DNA of 48,725 nucleotides from Bacteroidia bacterium (GTDB taxonomy: Bacteria > Bacteroidota > Bacteroidia > Bacteroidales > Dysgonomonadaceae): the NCBI GenBank assembly GCA_030538215.1, contig JAUNUM010000008.1:1-48725 (forward strand), in the 5' to 3' direction. Numbering within the stretch: position 1 is the stretch's first letter; each line of letters starts with the position of its first letter. Both the position numbers and the translations under genes were made by a program. Below are positions 16,286-25,530 of this stretch, in pieces. Under the pieces are notes generated by a model, which was given only the letters and a program-made list of their open reading frames with translations, had not been told where the DNA came from and did no database searches.

Positions 16286-17926
16286 TTAAAATTTACTGAT
16301 AATAATATCTCTCAGTTTCACCGCCTGAAAAGTCATGTGCGCCACACTACTTTCATAAAGAATCCCAACAGTTTCACGGTCAATCATCGTCAGGCAGGAA
16401 TATCCCCAACCCGAGTCTTCATCCAGCAACACCTGATACTCTTTTGGGAAAGACAATCCGCCGTCCAAACTCGCTTTTATGGTAATGTGATGCCTACCTT
16501 CTGTTGTATTGGGATTGGAAAACAATAAAATATCCTTTCCCAAAACATTATCTTTGGCTTCCACTTTTATCAGGCTTGCCATACAAACCGATTCCTGCAA
16601 AACACTTCGGTTTGATGGATGTTCTGTCCACGTTTTTCCTAAATCTTTAGTAATAGAAACAGCGCGGCTTCCTCCACGATTATCGCGCATATTGAGCATC
16701 AAAACACCGGATTCAACCTCCGCTACCTGAGCTTCGGTGGTGTTGGTGCGGGCATGATTATGAATTTTCCAGGTTTTACCGCTGTCTTTACTGTACATAA
16801 TTCCGGCATTCGGGATTCGGGTGGAATCGATATACTGAATAGGAAAAACCAACGTGCCGTCCTCCATCGTAATTCCCATTCCCGGACCTTGCAGCAACAA
16901 ATGCCACGGCGGATCTTTCACTTGCGATGTAATATTTATGGGTTCCGACCATGTTTTGCCGTCATCCGTGCTTTTTGTCAAAACCAACTGTCCGGTTTGT
17001 TCAACATCCATTCCGGCTTGCGAGTTATGCCACGCACGATAATTTCCCATACCGTGTGTCCACAAAGCAGCAATCCAAATAGTTCCGGTTTTTTTATCCA
17101 CTAAAATTGCCGGATCTCCCACTCCATTCTGCGCTTTGGGCAGTCCGCCATATTCACCGAAAGCCATCGGGATACGCATTTTCTCCCAAGTCTGTCCTTT
17201 ATCGGTACTGCGGCTCAACCCAACATCAATATGTTCCTGCAAATCTACACTGCTGTTATAACGAACATCGTAAACGCCCAATAATGCTCCTTTGTTGCTC
17301 GTTACTAATCCGGGAATGCGATACGCCGCAACGCCATCATCTCCCGCCTGACGAACGCCGATTCCCATACGATGTATTTCGGATTTATCGGCAAACGCAA
17401 GAGGAGCATTTCTCATGTCGAGTTTTCCGGATACCAGTTCAACATCAATTTTAGACAACAACGATGTGCTCGGCTTCATCTGCAAGCTAATCCAAAAATA
17501 ATTTATCCCTGGAAAAAGATGACGATTTGCTGAAAATACAACGTCGTTTTTGGGAGACTTTTGCTCCACAATTTTCACCGAATACGATGGATTAGCTTCG
17601 CGCGTTTTACCAACCGTAAATCCGGATACGTATTGAACGGGAGCGTAAAAAGTTTGTTCTTTCCGTTGAATCGCTTCGGTGCCACCGTAATACAATTTCA
17701 CCGATTGGATTTCGTTGAGATTCACATCTTTGCCGAATTTCAATTTCAACTCATTAAGTTCTTTGGCTTCTTTAGCATCAATTCTGATATAAAAAAGGAC
17801 ATTATCAACACGATCAATTAAAATGGGAATTTGTGTCTGTTTTACTTGAATTGTATCCACAGCTTGTACTGAGAGCAACGATAACAAAGCAAATAAAACA
17901 GTTGTAGATAGTTTTTTTATATACAT
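16286..17926 (-). CDS. nanH: exo-alpha-sialidase (GH33)
   Basis: A 546-residue secreted sialidase. After a signal peptide (about 1-22) comes an N-terminal carbohydrate-binding domain (~25-180), as in Bacteroides sialidases, then the six-bladed catalytic propeller. Seen: the RIP motif YRIPGLV (202-208; R203 of the Arg triad), several Asp boxes (SRSTDKGQTW, TKSTDDGKTW, SKDSGKTW, ITKDLGKTW) and a C-terminal Tyr/Glu-type ILYES. It releases terminal sialic acid from host or mucin glycans in the periplasm or at the surface. It is not accompanied here by sialic acid uptake or catabolism genes. Confidence 0.93.
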   Translation of the reverse strand: MYIKKLSTTVLFALLSLLSVQAVDTIQVKQTQIPILIDRVDNVLFYIRIDAKEAKELNELKLKFGKDVNLNEIQSVKLYYGGTEAIQRKEQTFYAPVQYVSGFTVGKTREANPSYSVKIVEQKSPKNDVVFSANRHLFPGINYFWISLQMKPSTSLLSKIDVELVSGKLDMRNAPLAFADKSEIHRMGIGVRQAGDDGVAAYRIPGLVTSNKGALLGVYDVRYNSSVDLQEHIDVGLSRSTDKGQTWEKMRIPMAFGEYGGLPKAQNGVGDPAILVDKKTGTIWIAALWTHGMGNYRAWHNSQAGMDVEQTGQLVLTKSTDDGKTWSEPINITSQVKDPPWHLLLQGPGMGITMEDGTLVFPIQYIDSTRIPNAGIMYSKDSGKTWKIHNHARTNTTEAQVAEVESGVLMLNMRDNRGGSRAVSITKDLGKTWTEHPSNRSVLQESVCMASLIKVEAKDNVLGKDILLFSNPNTTEGRHHITIKASLDGGLSFPKEYQVLLDEDSGWGYSCLTMIDRETVGILYESSVAHMTFQAVKLRDIIISKF

Positions 17927-17943
17927 ATTTTTTTATTTTTTTC

Positions 17944-18660
17944 TCACAAATAAAGATAGAAATCCTTTGTCAATTCACCAAATTCAGGGGAATAAATATG
18001 ACGATTTGTTTCGATAACGAGTTGATTTATGAAAATATTTTCAGGTTTGTTGACGCTGAATTCCAATAAAATTCTTTTCGAAGAACTTGAAACAGTAGGA
18101 TACACAACTGTTTCACGCGATAAATACAACTTCTCCTTTTCAGCAACAGATATTATATTTTCCCGTTCCGAAAACGGATATATCAAAGACAAAACTCCGG
18201 TATTGTTTAAGAGTCTTTTACTCAGTTCAAAAAGTTCATTCAAAGTAAGTGAACCGGTATGGCGGGCATCGGTTCTTTTTAAGTCGGCCGATGGCAAAGA
18301 ATTAGCAAAAAACGGCGGATTGGAAACTATTAAATCAAATTTTTCTGCGTAAGAAGAAGCAAAATCCTGAAACGATGTTGAAAATATCGTAATTCTGTCT
18401 TTAAAAGGCGAATTCTCAACATTTTCCCGAGCTTGTACTGCCGCATCCGTATCGATTTCGATGGCTGTTATTTTAGCGAAATTGTTTCGCTGCGCAGCCA
18501 TTAAGGCAATTAATCCCGATCCTGTTCCCACATCTAAAATCGATTGGCAATTATCAATATTCGTCCATGCGCCAAGCAATACTCCATCGGTGCCCACTTT
18601 CATGGCACATTTGTCGTGAAAAACAGTAAATTGTTTGAACTTGAAAAATTTATTCGCCAT
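17944..18660 (-). CDS. trmN6: tRNA1(Val) adenine(37)-N6-methyltransferase
   Basis: A 238-residue SAM-dependent methyltransferase with glycine motif DVGTGSGLIALMAA and catalytic NPPF (SNPPFFANS), the N6-adenine signature. The N-terminus (FKFKQFTVFHDKCAMKVGTDGVLLGAW) is diagnostic for the TrmN6/YfiC family, which methylates A37 of tRNA-Val. The start is placed at the ATG (MANKFFKF); an upstream TTG is two codons earlier. It lies 18 bp after the sialidase start on the same strand, so it is read first. Confidence 0.88.
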   Translation of the reverse strand: MANKFFKFKQFTVFHDKCAMKVGTDGVLLGAWTNIDNCQSILDVGTGSGLIALMAAQRNNFAKITAIEIDTDAAVQARENVENSPFKDRITIFSTSFQDFASSYAEKFDLIVSNPPFFANSLPSADLKRTDARHTGSLTLNELFELSKRLLNNTGVLSLIYPFSERENIISVAEKEKLYLSRETVVYPTVSSSSKRILLEFSVNKPENIFINQLVIETNRHIYSPEFGELTKDFYLYL

Positions 18661-18750
18661 AAACAAGACCCATTAATATTTGGCACGGAATTTGGTATAT
18701 AATAAACACATTTGCCAAAACAAAATTAATACTTTTCTGATAAATAGCTG

Positions 18751-18875
18751 TTGGCTTTTGGCTATTAGCTGTTGGCAGGGAAGTATAATATTAAAATCAG
18801 AATGTAAAATATTGGCTCTCGGCTTCAATAATTCAACGAAAAGCCAATCGCCAATTGCTATCTGCTAAAAGCCAA
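18751..18875. repeat. imperfect inverted repeat upstream of lon
   Basis: A 26-bp arm at 18751-18776 (starting TTGGCTTTTGGC and ending TTGGC) matches the reverse complement of 18850-18875 at 20 of 26 positions. The same word family (TTTTGGCTATTGGCTGTTAG) occurs once more at 40799 after the M16 peptidase gene, which suggests a dispersed repeat. It fills most of the lon leader region, and the right arm ends about 10 bp before the lon ATG. Confidence 0.6.
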
Positions 18876-18884
18876 ATAGAAAAT

Positions 18885-21356
18885 ATGTTTCAAAATAAAT
18901 TATCAATGTTAAGATCGGAAGAGAGTGATAGTAATGTCATATCGTTCATTGCCGGAGATTTTTTAGACGGTAGTCAAGAAATCGACGAAAGTTTTTTAAA
19001 AGAAAGCCTTCCGATATTGCCATTGCGTAATACAATCGTTTTTCCGGGAAGCGGACTTCCTATCTCCGTTGGACGGAGCAAATCGCTCAAATTAGTTCGA
19101 GCGTTGGGTAAAAAACATCGGTATATCGGTTTGGTCTGCCAAAAAGACAACAATATTGAAGAGCCCGAAAAAGAAGATTTGTACCAAATAGGAGTTATTG
19201 CCGAAGTGCTTCGTGTGATTGAACTCGATAAAAATAATCTGAGCATTATTGTTCAGGCAAAAAAACGGTTCGAATGGACGGAGTTCACACAAACCGAACC
19301 ATTCTTTACAGCAAGCTATAAGATTTTAGAATCGAAAAAAGCGGAGAAAGACGACAAAGAATTCAAAGCTATCCTCGATTCCATCCGCGATTCTATGAAT
19401 CACATGCTACACATTCTCGGCGAGCCGCCCAGAGAGTTGCTGCAAACCATCAATCACGAATCGTTTACCGATATGCTGGTGAGTTACAGTGCCACCAACT
19501 TGCCGATCGAGAATCGGGAAAAGCAGGAATTGCTGAGCATTAGTGATGAAAAAGAACAAGCATACAGGCTGTTGATGATTCTCAATCGTGAAACGCAAGT
19601 GCTGGAACTGAAAATGAATATCCAGATGAAAACCCGCGAAGATCTCAATCAGCAGCAGAAAGAATATTTCTTACAACAGCAAATAAAAACCATTCAGGAA
19701 GAGCTTGGCGGTAACACGCAACAGATAGAAATTGGGGAATTCCGCAAAAAAGGAAAAACCAAAAAATGGAGTAAGGAAGTAGCCGAAACATTCGAAAAGG
19801 AGTTGGCAAAATTAGAAAGATTGCATCCGCAGTCGCCCGACTATTCAGTTCAGTTTGGATACTTGGAAACTATCGTAGAGTTGCCCTGGAACGAATACAC
19901 CAAAGACAGTTTCAATTTAAAGAATGCGCAAAGAATTCTCGACCGCGACCACTTTGGAATGGAAAAAGTGAAAGAGCGCATCATTGAACACCTGGCAGTG
20001 TTGAAGTTGAAAGGCGATTTAAAATCTCCGATTTTGTGTCTTTACGGTCCTCCGGGAGTTGGAAAAACATCGCTCGGCAAATCGGTTGCCGAAGCATTGA
20101 ACCGGAAATATGTTCGTGTTTCGCTGGGCGGTTTGCACGACGAAGCAGAAATTCGCGGACATCGCCGTACTTATATCGGCGCTATTCCGGGAAGAATTAT
20201 TCAGAATATTCAAAAAGTGGGAAGTTCTAATCCGGTTTTCGTGCTGGATGAAATTGATAAAGTAGGTAACGATTTTCGCGGCGATCCCGCATCGGCATTG
20301 CTCGAAGTGCTTGATCCCGAACAAAACTCAACCTTTCACGATAATTTCCTTTCCATCGATTACGACCTCTCCAAAGTGATGTTCATTGCCACGGCAAACA
20401 ACCTGAACTCCATTCCCCAACCTCTTTTAGACAGAATGGAGTTGATAAACGTTGGCGGTTACATCAGCGACGAGAAAATAGAGATTGCCTACCGGCATTT
20501 GGTTCCCAAACAGCTCGAAAATCACGGTATAGAGAAAAAAGATTTCAGCATTTCGAAACCCGCTTTGTTGAAAATAATTGAAGATTACACCCGCGAATCC
20601 GGCGTAAGAGAATTAGACAAGAAAATCGCAAAAGTAGCCCGAAAAATCGCTCGAAAAATTGCCGGAAACGAAGATTATCCCAAAGCGCTGAAACCTGCCG
20701 ATGTGAGCGAATATCTCGGTATTGAAGAATACAGCAAAGACCGTTATCAGGGCAACGATTATGCCGGTGTGGTTACCGGACTGGCTTGGACAGCCGTTGG
20801 TGGAGAAATTCTTTTCGTAGAAAGTTCGCTGAGTCGTGGAAAAGGTTCAAAACTCACACTCACCGGAAACTTGGGCGATGTAATGAAAGAATCGGCTATG
20901 CTGGCGATGGAATATATACACGCCAATGCCGATTTATTAGATATCAATCCCGATGTTTTCGAGAACTGGAACACGCACGTTCACGTTCCCGAAGGAGCAA
21001 TGCCCAAAGACGGACCATCGGCAGGAATCACGATGATAACTTCATTGGCTTCAGCCTACACACAACGAAAAGTACGTAAAAATCTAGCTATGACAGGAGA
21101 AATAACGCTTCGCGGAAAAGTGCTTCCGGTTGGCGGAATTCGGGAGAAAATATTGGCTGCCAAACGTGCGGGAATTACCGATATTATCCTTTGCAAAGAA
21201 AACGAAAAAGATATTCTCGAAATCAAACCCGAATACGTTGCAGGATTGAATTTCCACTATGTGGAAGATGTGAAACAAGTGTTGGATTTTGCGCTGTTGA
21301 AAGAAAAAGTAAAAAATCCGAAAGATTTTTCTACTCCGGCAGAAAAAGATAAATGA
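18885..21356 (+). CDS. lon: ATP-dependent Lon protease
   Basis: An 823-residue Lon protease: N-terminal substrate domain (about 38-235), coiled region, AAA+ domain with Walker [10 protein letters not shown] (near 387-395), Walker [10 protein letters not shown], and C-terminal protease domain with catalytic Ser near 711 ([10 protein letters not shown]) and Lys near 754 ([13 protein letters not shown]), 43 residues apart as in other Lon enzymes. I start at the ATG (MFQNKLSML) rather than at a TTG ten codons upstream that lies in the inverted repeat. It degrades misfolded and regulatory proteins in the cytoplasm. Confidence 0.96.
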   Translation: MFQNKLSMLRSEESDSNVISFIAGDFLDGSQEIDESFLKESLPILPLRNTIVFPGSGLPISVGRSKSLKLVRALGKKHRYIGLVCQKDNNIEEPEKEDLYQIGVIAEVLRVIELDKNNLSIIVQAKKRFEWTEFTQTEPFFTASYKILESKKAEKDDKEFKAILDSIRDSMNHMLHILGEPPRELLQTINHESFTDMLVSYSATNLPIENREKQELLSISDEKEQAYRLLMILNRETQVLELKMNIQMKTREDLNQQQKEYFLQQQIKTIQEELGGNTQQIEIGEFRKKGKTKKWSKEVAETFEKELAKLERLHPQSPDYSVQFGYLETIVELPWNEYTKDSFNLKNAQRILDRDHFGMEKVKERIIEHLAVLKLKGDLKSPILCLYGPPGVGKTSLGKSVAEALNRKYVRVSLGGLHDEAEIRGHRRTYIGAIPGRIIQNIQKVGSSNPVFVLDEIDKVGNDFRGDPASALLEVLDPEQNSTFHDNFLSIDYDLSKVMFIATANNLNSIPQPLLDRMELINVGGYISDEKIEIAYRHLVPKQLENHGIEKKDFSISKPALLKIIEDYTRESGVRELDKKIAKVARKIARKIAGNEDYPKALKPADVSEYLGIEEYSKDRYQGNDYAGVVTGLAWTAVGGEILFVESSLSRGKGSKLTLTGNLGDVMKESAMLAMEYIHANADLLDINPDVFENWNTHVHVPEGAMPKDGPSAGITMITSLASAYTQRKVRKNLAMTGEITLRGKVLPVGGIREKILAAKRAGITDIILCKENEKDILEIKPEYVAGLNFHYVEDVKQVLDFALLKEKVKNPKDFSTPAEKDK

Positions 21357-21359
21357 AGT

Positions 21360-21390
21360 AGAGACGCATCGAATGCGTCTCTTTTTTTTC
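21360..21390 (+). terminator. lon terminator built from a GAGACG palindrome
   Basis: A perfect 10-bp stem AGAGACGCAT / ATGCGTCTCT around a 3-nt loop, followed by T8. It begins 4 bp after the lon stop codon. The stem sequence matches the dispersed GTAGAGACG palindromes, so an element of that family seems to serve as the terminator. Confidence 0.85.
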
Positions 21391-21392
21391 AG

Positions 21393-21426
21393 TCCGTCAG
21401 ACCAATAATCGGTCGAACGGATTTTT
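21393..21426. terminator. second terminator between convergent lon and antiporter genes
   Basis: TCCGT..GACC (21393-21403) pairs with GGTC..ACGGA (21411-21421), with a small internal bulge, and is followed by T5 on the plus strand. It probably backs up termination of lon. Confidence 0.55.
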
Positions 21427-21427
21427 A

Positions 21428-22369
21428 TTACACTGCCCCAAACTTAATAAAGAAATACACCAGATAAACCCCAAGAAAAATTACTCCTTGCCAACGTCTT
21501 ATCCGGGTACCTATTTTCATAAAAAACCACAGTAAAGCACTAACTCCTACAACAAATAAACTATCAACAATATTAATATCGGGAGTTTCAATCGGATAAA
21601 TAAGTCCGGCAACACCCAAAATCAACAAAAGATTGAAAATATTGGAACCAACAACATTTCCTATCGCAATATCCGACCGCTTTTTCATGGCTGCCACCAC
21701 CGATGTTGCCAATTCCGGCATACTGGTGCCTGCGGCAACAATGGTCAAACCAATTAACGCCTCGGACATACCCAATTTTTGTGCTATAATTATGGCATTA
21801 TCCACCAGAAGATTAGACCCATAAACCAACCCCACAAGTCCAATTGCGATTAGCGAAACATCAATTATCCAATGTTTGTATAATTTAATTGTCTCCTCCT
21901 CATCCGTAGCTTTTCCTTTACTTTTATCTCTTATTGAAGTAACAAAAAGATATGCCATGTAAGCCACAAAAAGAAATACAAAGATGAAAGCTTCAAAAAA
22001 AGTAATTTTTCCATCTATAAATAAAACCATGAAGAGCAGCGACGTGACAACCATCACCGGCACATCAAATTTCAACAACTGTCTTTTAACTGCCAGAGGA
22101 TAAATAAGAGCCGAAATTCCCAAAATTATTCCGATATTGAATAAATTTGAGCCTAAGACGTTTCCTATCGACAAAGCGCTCTGACCGCTCATTGCAGCCT
22201 TTACACTCACAACCAATTCGGGAGCGCTGGTTCCCATGGATACAATAGTCAACCCAATAATCAGCGGACTAACGCCCAATCTGGCAGCGAACGATGATGC
22301 ACCGGACACAAGCCATTCGGCTCCAAAATAAAGGATTGCAAGAGAAACTAATAACCAAACAATTTCCAT
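21428..22369 (-). CDS. calcium/sodium antiporter (YrbG-like, CaCA family)
   Basis: A 313-residue inner-membrane protein with ten predicted spans arranged as two inverted halves. Each half carries the CaCA alpha-repeat: GTSAPELVVSVKA with GNVLGSNLFN in the first, GTSMPELATSVVAA with GNVVGSNIFN in the second. The acidic residues in these repeats bind Ca2+. The start is set at the ATG (MEIVWLL), two codons after a possible TTG. It is separated from the upstream sigma factor gene by a strong terminator, so it is a separate unit. Confidence 0.92.
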   Translation of the reverse strand: MEIVWLLVSLAILYFGAEWLVSGASSFAARLGVSPLIIGLTIVSMGTSAPELVVSVKAAMSGQSALSIGNVLGSNLFNIGIILGISALIYPLAVKRQLLKFDVPVMVVTSLLFMVLFIDGKITFFEAFIFVFLFVAYMAYLFVTSIRDKSKGKATDEEETIKLYKHWIIDVSLIAIGLVGLVYGSNLLVDNAIIIAQKLGMSEALIGLTIVAAGTSMPELATSVVAAMKKRSDIAIGNVVGSNIFNLLLILGVAGLIYPIETPDINIVDSLFVVGVSALLWFFMKIGTRIRRWQGVIFLGVYLVYFFIKFGAV

Positions 22370-22428
22370 TAACAAGTATTTTTATGAGTAAAAGTCGTGC
22401 ATCTCTGCACAAAAGTTTATAACAACAA

Positions 22429-22460
22429 AAAACCCTTTGGAGTTCATCCAAAGGGTTTTT
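22429..22460 (-). terminator. terminator after ECF sigma factor gene
   Basis: A near-perfect 12-bp stem (AAAACCCTTTGG / CCAAAGGGTTTT) with a 7-nt loop and T-runs on both strands. It ends the sigma-factor transcript, which is read right to left. Confidence 0.9.
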
Positions 22461-22475
22461 AACTGTTCTTTTATT

Positions 22476-22994
22476 TTATTCCGTATAATATCTAAAATCT
22501 TTCAGCATTTCCTGCAAACGCTTGCGAGCAAAGAAAATTCGGCTTTTTACTGTTCCGATAGGAAGTCCCAAATGTTGTGCAATTTCTTCGTATTTATATC
22601 CTGAAACGTGCATTGAGAAAGGAACTTTATATTCATCGGTGAAGCTGGCAATTGCCTTGTTTATTTCTTTTATGGTGTAAGCTCCGTCGGGTGTATTGAA
22701 ACCAGAATCTTGCGGAAGATTCAAGTGATATAAGTTTTCTGTTTTATCGATAATTGTTTGGCTTCTAACAATTTTACGGTAATTATTCACAAAAATGTTG
22801 TGCATAATGGTAAAAACCCATCCTTTGAAGTTTACATTTTCGTAATATTTTTCCCTGTTATCTAAAACACGGAGAGTTGTTTCTTGCAAAAGATCTTTTG
22901 CATCTTCCCGATCTGCGGTTAATGTTAGCGCGAAGTTAAACATATTATCCTGCAAACCCAGTAATCTGTTTTCGAAAGAACTTTTTGACTTCAT
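22476..22994 (-). CDS. sigma-70 family (ECF) RNA polymerase sigma factor
   Basis: A 172-residue extracytoplasmic-function type sigma factor. Region 2 is seen as NFALTLTADREDAKDLLQETTLRVL followed by GWVFTIMHNIFVNNYRK; region 4 as HVSGYKYEEIAQHLGLPIGTVKSRIFFARKRL, the DNA-binding helix-turn-helix. No anti-sigma gene adjoins it, which is typical of this widely conserved Bacteroidetes lineage. It has its own promoter and terminator, so it is probably monocistronic. Target genes cannot be told from the window. Confidence 0.92.
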   Translation of the reverse strand: MKSKSSFENRLLGLQDNMFNFALTLTADREDAKDLLQETTLRVLDNREKYYENVNFKGWVFTIMHNIFVNNYRKIVRSQTIIDKTENLYHLNLPQDSGFNTPDGAYTIKEINKAIASFTDEYKVPFSMHVSGYKYEEIAQHLGLPIGTVKSRIFFARKRLQEMLKDFRYYTE

Positions 22995-23077
22995 AGCTTT
23001 TAATTTTTTTTAGTTGTGTTAACGACCCTGCTTAATTTTATTTTCTAAATAATTCAGACATGTCGCTTTGTCTTTTG

Positions 23078-23085
23078 CAAATATA
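23078..23085 (-). promoter_or_regulatory. -7 element of sigma factor gene
   Basis: TATATTTG on the minus strand is a perfect TAnnTTTG. It would give a leader of roughly 75-80 nt for the sigma factor gene. No clear -33 element was seen. Confidence 0.5.
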
Positions 23086-23289
23086 ACAACATAATTCGCT
23101 CATTTCACATTTTTTTATTTCAAAAACAATTAATTAGTGTTAATAAACTCACAACAAACCAGCACATGCATAATAATCAAATAGTTATCTAATATCTGCG
23201 TGTGGATTTTTTCTACACATAGCCTATAAATAATATTTATAGAATAATTTGAATAATTTAAAAACGCAATAATCTTGTAACAATTTTCC

Positions 23290-23322
23290 TTTGAAGTAAT
23301 CTTTGTCAAAGTTGTAACTTTG
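23290..23322 (+). promoter_or_regulatory. htpG promoter
   Basis: TTTG at 23290-23293, a 21-bp spacer and TAACTTTG at 23315-23322 form a full Bacteroidetes promoter. The transcript would have a ~95-nt leader before the htpG ATG. Confidence 0.65.
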
Positions 23323-23425
23323 GCAAAAGATTTTCACATGGCATACTATTTGCAAACAAATTGAAGGAGTAAAAAACATTGTCTGAAAAAATTCAAAACA
23401 GTTTCTAAAATAAACACAATATATT

Positions 23426-25315
23426 ATGATAAAAGAAGGACAAATTGGGGTAACAACCGGAAATATTTTCCCCATCATCAAGAAATTTCTTTATAGTGAT
23501 CACGAAATTTTTCTTCGTGAAGTTATTTCAAACGCGGTGGATGCCACACAGAAACTGAAAACATTATCGGATGTGGGCGAATTTAAAGGAGAATTGGGCG
23601 ATTTATCCGTCAAAATATCGATAGATAAGAATGCCAAAACTTTAGCTATTTCCGATCGTGGAATTGGCATGACAGCCGACGAAGTGGATAAATACATCAA
23701 TCAGATAGCGCTTTCATCGGCAAACGATTTTCTCGATCAGTATAAAGACAATGCCAATGCCATTATCGGACATTTTGGGCTCGGTTTTTATTCTACGTTT
23801 ATGGTGGCAAAAAAAGTGGAAATTGTTACCAAATCGCACAAAGACGAACCGGCTGTAAAATGGTCGTGCGAGGGCGACCCGGCATATAAAATGGAAGAAT
23901 CCGACAAAAACGATCGTGGAACCGACATTATTCTATATATAGACGAAGAAAACGAAGAGTTTTTAGAAAATCACAAAATAGAATCGCTTCTCAATAAATA
24001 CTGTAAGTTTTTGCCGGTACCTGTTGTTTTTGGTAAAAAACAGGAGTGGAAAGACGGAAAGTACATCGACACCGAAGAAGATAATGTTATCAATGATGTA
24101 AATCCGTTGTGGAAGCAAAAACCTGCCGGATTAAAAGACGAGGATTATCGGGAGTTTTATCGCAAACTCTATCCGATGAGTATGGATGAACCGCTTTTCT
24201 GGATTCATTTAAACGTTGATTATCCGTTTAACCTAACAGGAATCCTTTATTTCCCAAAAATCAAAAGTAACATTGAGTTACAGCGCAATAAGATTCAGTT
24301 GTACAGCAATCAGGTTTTTGTTACCGATTCGGTAGAAGGAATTGTTCCTGAGTTTTTGACATTACTTCACGGTGTACTCGATTCGCCCGATATTCCGCTC
24401 AACGTTTCGCGCTCATACTTGCAAAGCGACAATAACGTAAAGAAAATATCGAACCACATTACCAAAAAAGTGGCAGATAAACTCGAAGAAATTTTCAAAA
24501 AAGAACGTACTCAACTTGAAGAAAAATGGGATAGCCTGAAAATATTTGTCGAATACGGAATGCTTACCGAAGAACGGTTTTACGACCGTGCTGCCAAATT
24601 TGCGTTGCTCAAAAACACAGATGGAAAATATTTCACATTCGAAGAATACAAAACGCTTATCGAAAGCGACCAAACCGATAAGGATGGCACATTGATTTAT
24701 CTGTACGCCAACAACCAAGATGAACAGTACTCGTTTATAGATTCTGCCAAAGAAAAAGGTTACGACGTTTTGGTAATGGACGGACAATTAGACGTTCATT
24801 GGGTGGGACTTTTGGAACAAAAGCTGGAAAAAACCCGTTTTGTGAGGGTTGATAGCAATACGGTTGAGCACCTTATCGAAAAAGAAGAAAAAACCGCTGT
24901 TGAGTTGTCGGAGAAAGAAAAAGAGAACCTTACTGAAGCGGTTAAATCGCAACTCCCAAAGATCGATAAAACGGAGTTCAATGTCGATTTCAAATCGCTG
25001 GGTGAAACCACTCGTCCGGTTCAAATAACGCAAGACGAATTTTCGCGACGCATGAAAGAAATGTCTGCCATGCAACCCGGAATGGCATTTTATGGCGAGA
25101 TGCCCAATATGTTTCAGGTAATTCTAAATATGGATCACCCCATTGCGAAGCAACTTTTGAGCGATACCAAAGATAAATCGAAAGAAGAAGCAACGGCTTT
25201 TGCTTTGGAGAATACAAAACTGAAACAGATTATCGATTTGGCGCTGCTCTCCAACGGAATGCTCAAAGGCGAAGCCTTGAGTAATTTCATTAAACGAAGT
25301 GTAGAGATGCTTTAA
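23426..25315 (+). CDS. htpG: molecular chaperone HtpG (Hsp90)
   Basis: A 629-residue Hsp90. The N-terminal GHKL ATPase domain (about 1-215) shows LYSDHEIFLREVISNAVDA (Bergerat helix with the catalytic Glu), DRGIGMT and GHFGLGFYS; the middle domain has the catalytic-loop region NVSRSYLQSD with the conserved Arg; the C-terminal ~150 residues dimerise. Like other Bacteroidetes HtpG proteins it lacks the eukaryotic charged linker and MEEVD tail. It folds and stabilises client proteins in the cytoplasm. Confidence 0.96.
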   Translation: MIKEGQIGVTTGNIFPIIKKFLYSDHEIFLREVISNAVDATQKLKTLSDVGEFKGELGDLSVKISIDKNAKTLAISDRGIGMTADEVDKYINQIALSSANDFLDQYKDNANAIIGHFGLGFYSTFMVAKKVEIVTKSHKDEPAVKWSCEGDPAYKMEESDKNDRGTDIILYIDEENEEFLENHKIESLLNKYCKFLPVPVVFGKKQEWKDGKYIDTEEDNVINDVNPLWKQKPAGLKDEDYREFYRKLYPMSMDEPLFWIHLNVDYPFNLTGILYFPKIKSNIELQRNKIQLYSNQVFVTDSVEGIVPEFLTLLHGVLDSPDIPLNVSRSYLQSDNNVKKISNHITKKVADKLEEIFKKERTQLEEKWDSLKIFVEYGMLTEERFYDRAAKFALLKNTDGKYFTFEEYKTLIESDQTDKDGTLIYLYANNQDEQYSFIDSAKEKGYDVLVMDGQLDVHWVGLLEQKLEKTRFVRVDSNTVEHLIEKEEKTAVELSEKEKENLTEAVKSQLPKIDKTEFNVDFKSLGETTRPVQITQDEFSRRMKEMSAMQPGMAFYGEMPNMFQVILNMDHPIAKQLLSDTKDKSKEEATAFALENTKLKQIIDLALLSNGMLKGEALSNFIKRSVEML

Positions 25316-25346
25316 TCGTTGGCTGTCGGTGTCGGATGACAAATGC

Positions 25347-25381
25347 ACTACCCTTCGCTTGTGGCGAGGGGTAGTTTATTT
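25347..25381 (+). terminator. htpG terminator
   Basis: A 12-bp stem (ACTACCCTTCGC / GCGAGGGGTAGT, one G-U pair) with a 5-nt loop, followed by TTATTTTTG. Located 31 bp after the htpG stop. Confidence 0.8.
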
Positions 25382-25500
25382 TTGCGCTATGCGCATACCA
25401 GTACCTATATCTTTAGAGTGGAAAGTAAAACAATTTGGGTAAAAGAAAATTTAACACCTAGTTTTTCAATAAAAATAAGATTCATAAAAGAAAACCGTCT

Positions 25501-25508
25501 TATCTTTG
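25501..25508 (+). promoter_or_regulatory. -7 element of coaA
   Basis: TATCTTTG matches TAnnTTTG exactly and lies 22 bp before the coaA ATG, predicting a leader of only about 15 nt. Confidence 0.6.
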
Positions 25509-25530
25509 CATCAAGAAAATTGTATCTCCT

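Larger units (their letters stand above)
22995..23425. other. divergent regulatory region between sigma factor and htpG
   Basis: A 431-bp gap without a credible gene. It holds the sigma-factor promoter at its left end (TATATTTG on the minus strand, 23078-23085) and the htpG promoter at its right end (23290-23322). The middle part is AT-rich (long A/T runs around 23100-23280) and shows no CIRCE-like inverted repeat that would suggest HrcA control of htpG. Confidence 0.6.

Noticed and set aside
22995-23425. CIRCE-type heat-shock operator upstream of htpG
   Set aside because: No 9-bp inverted repeat with the CIRCE words was seen; a standard promoter explains the region.
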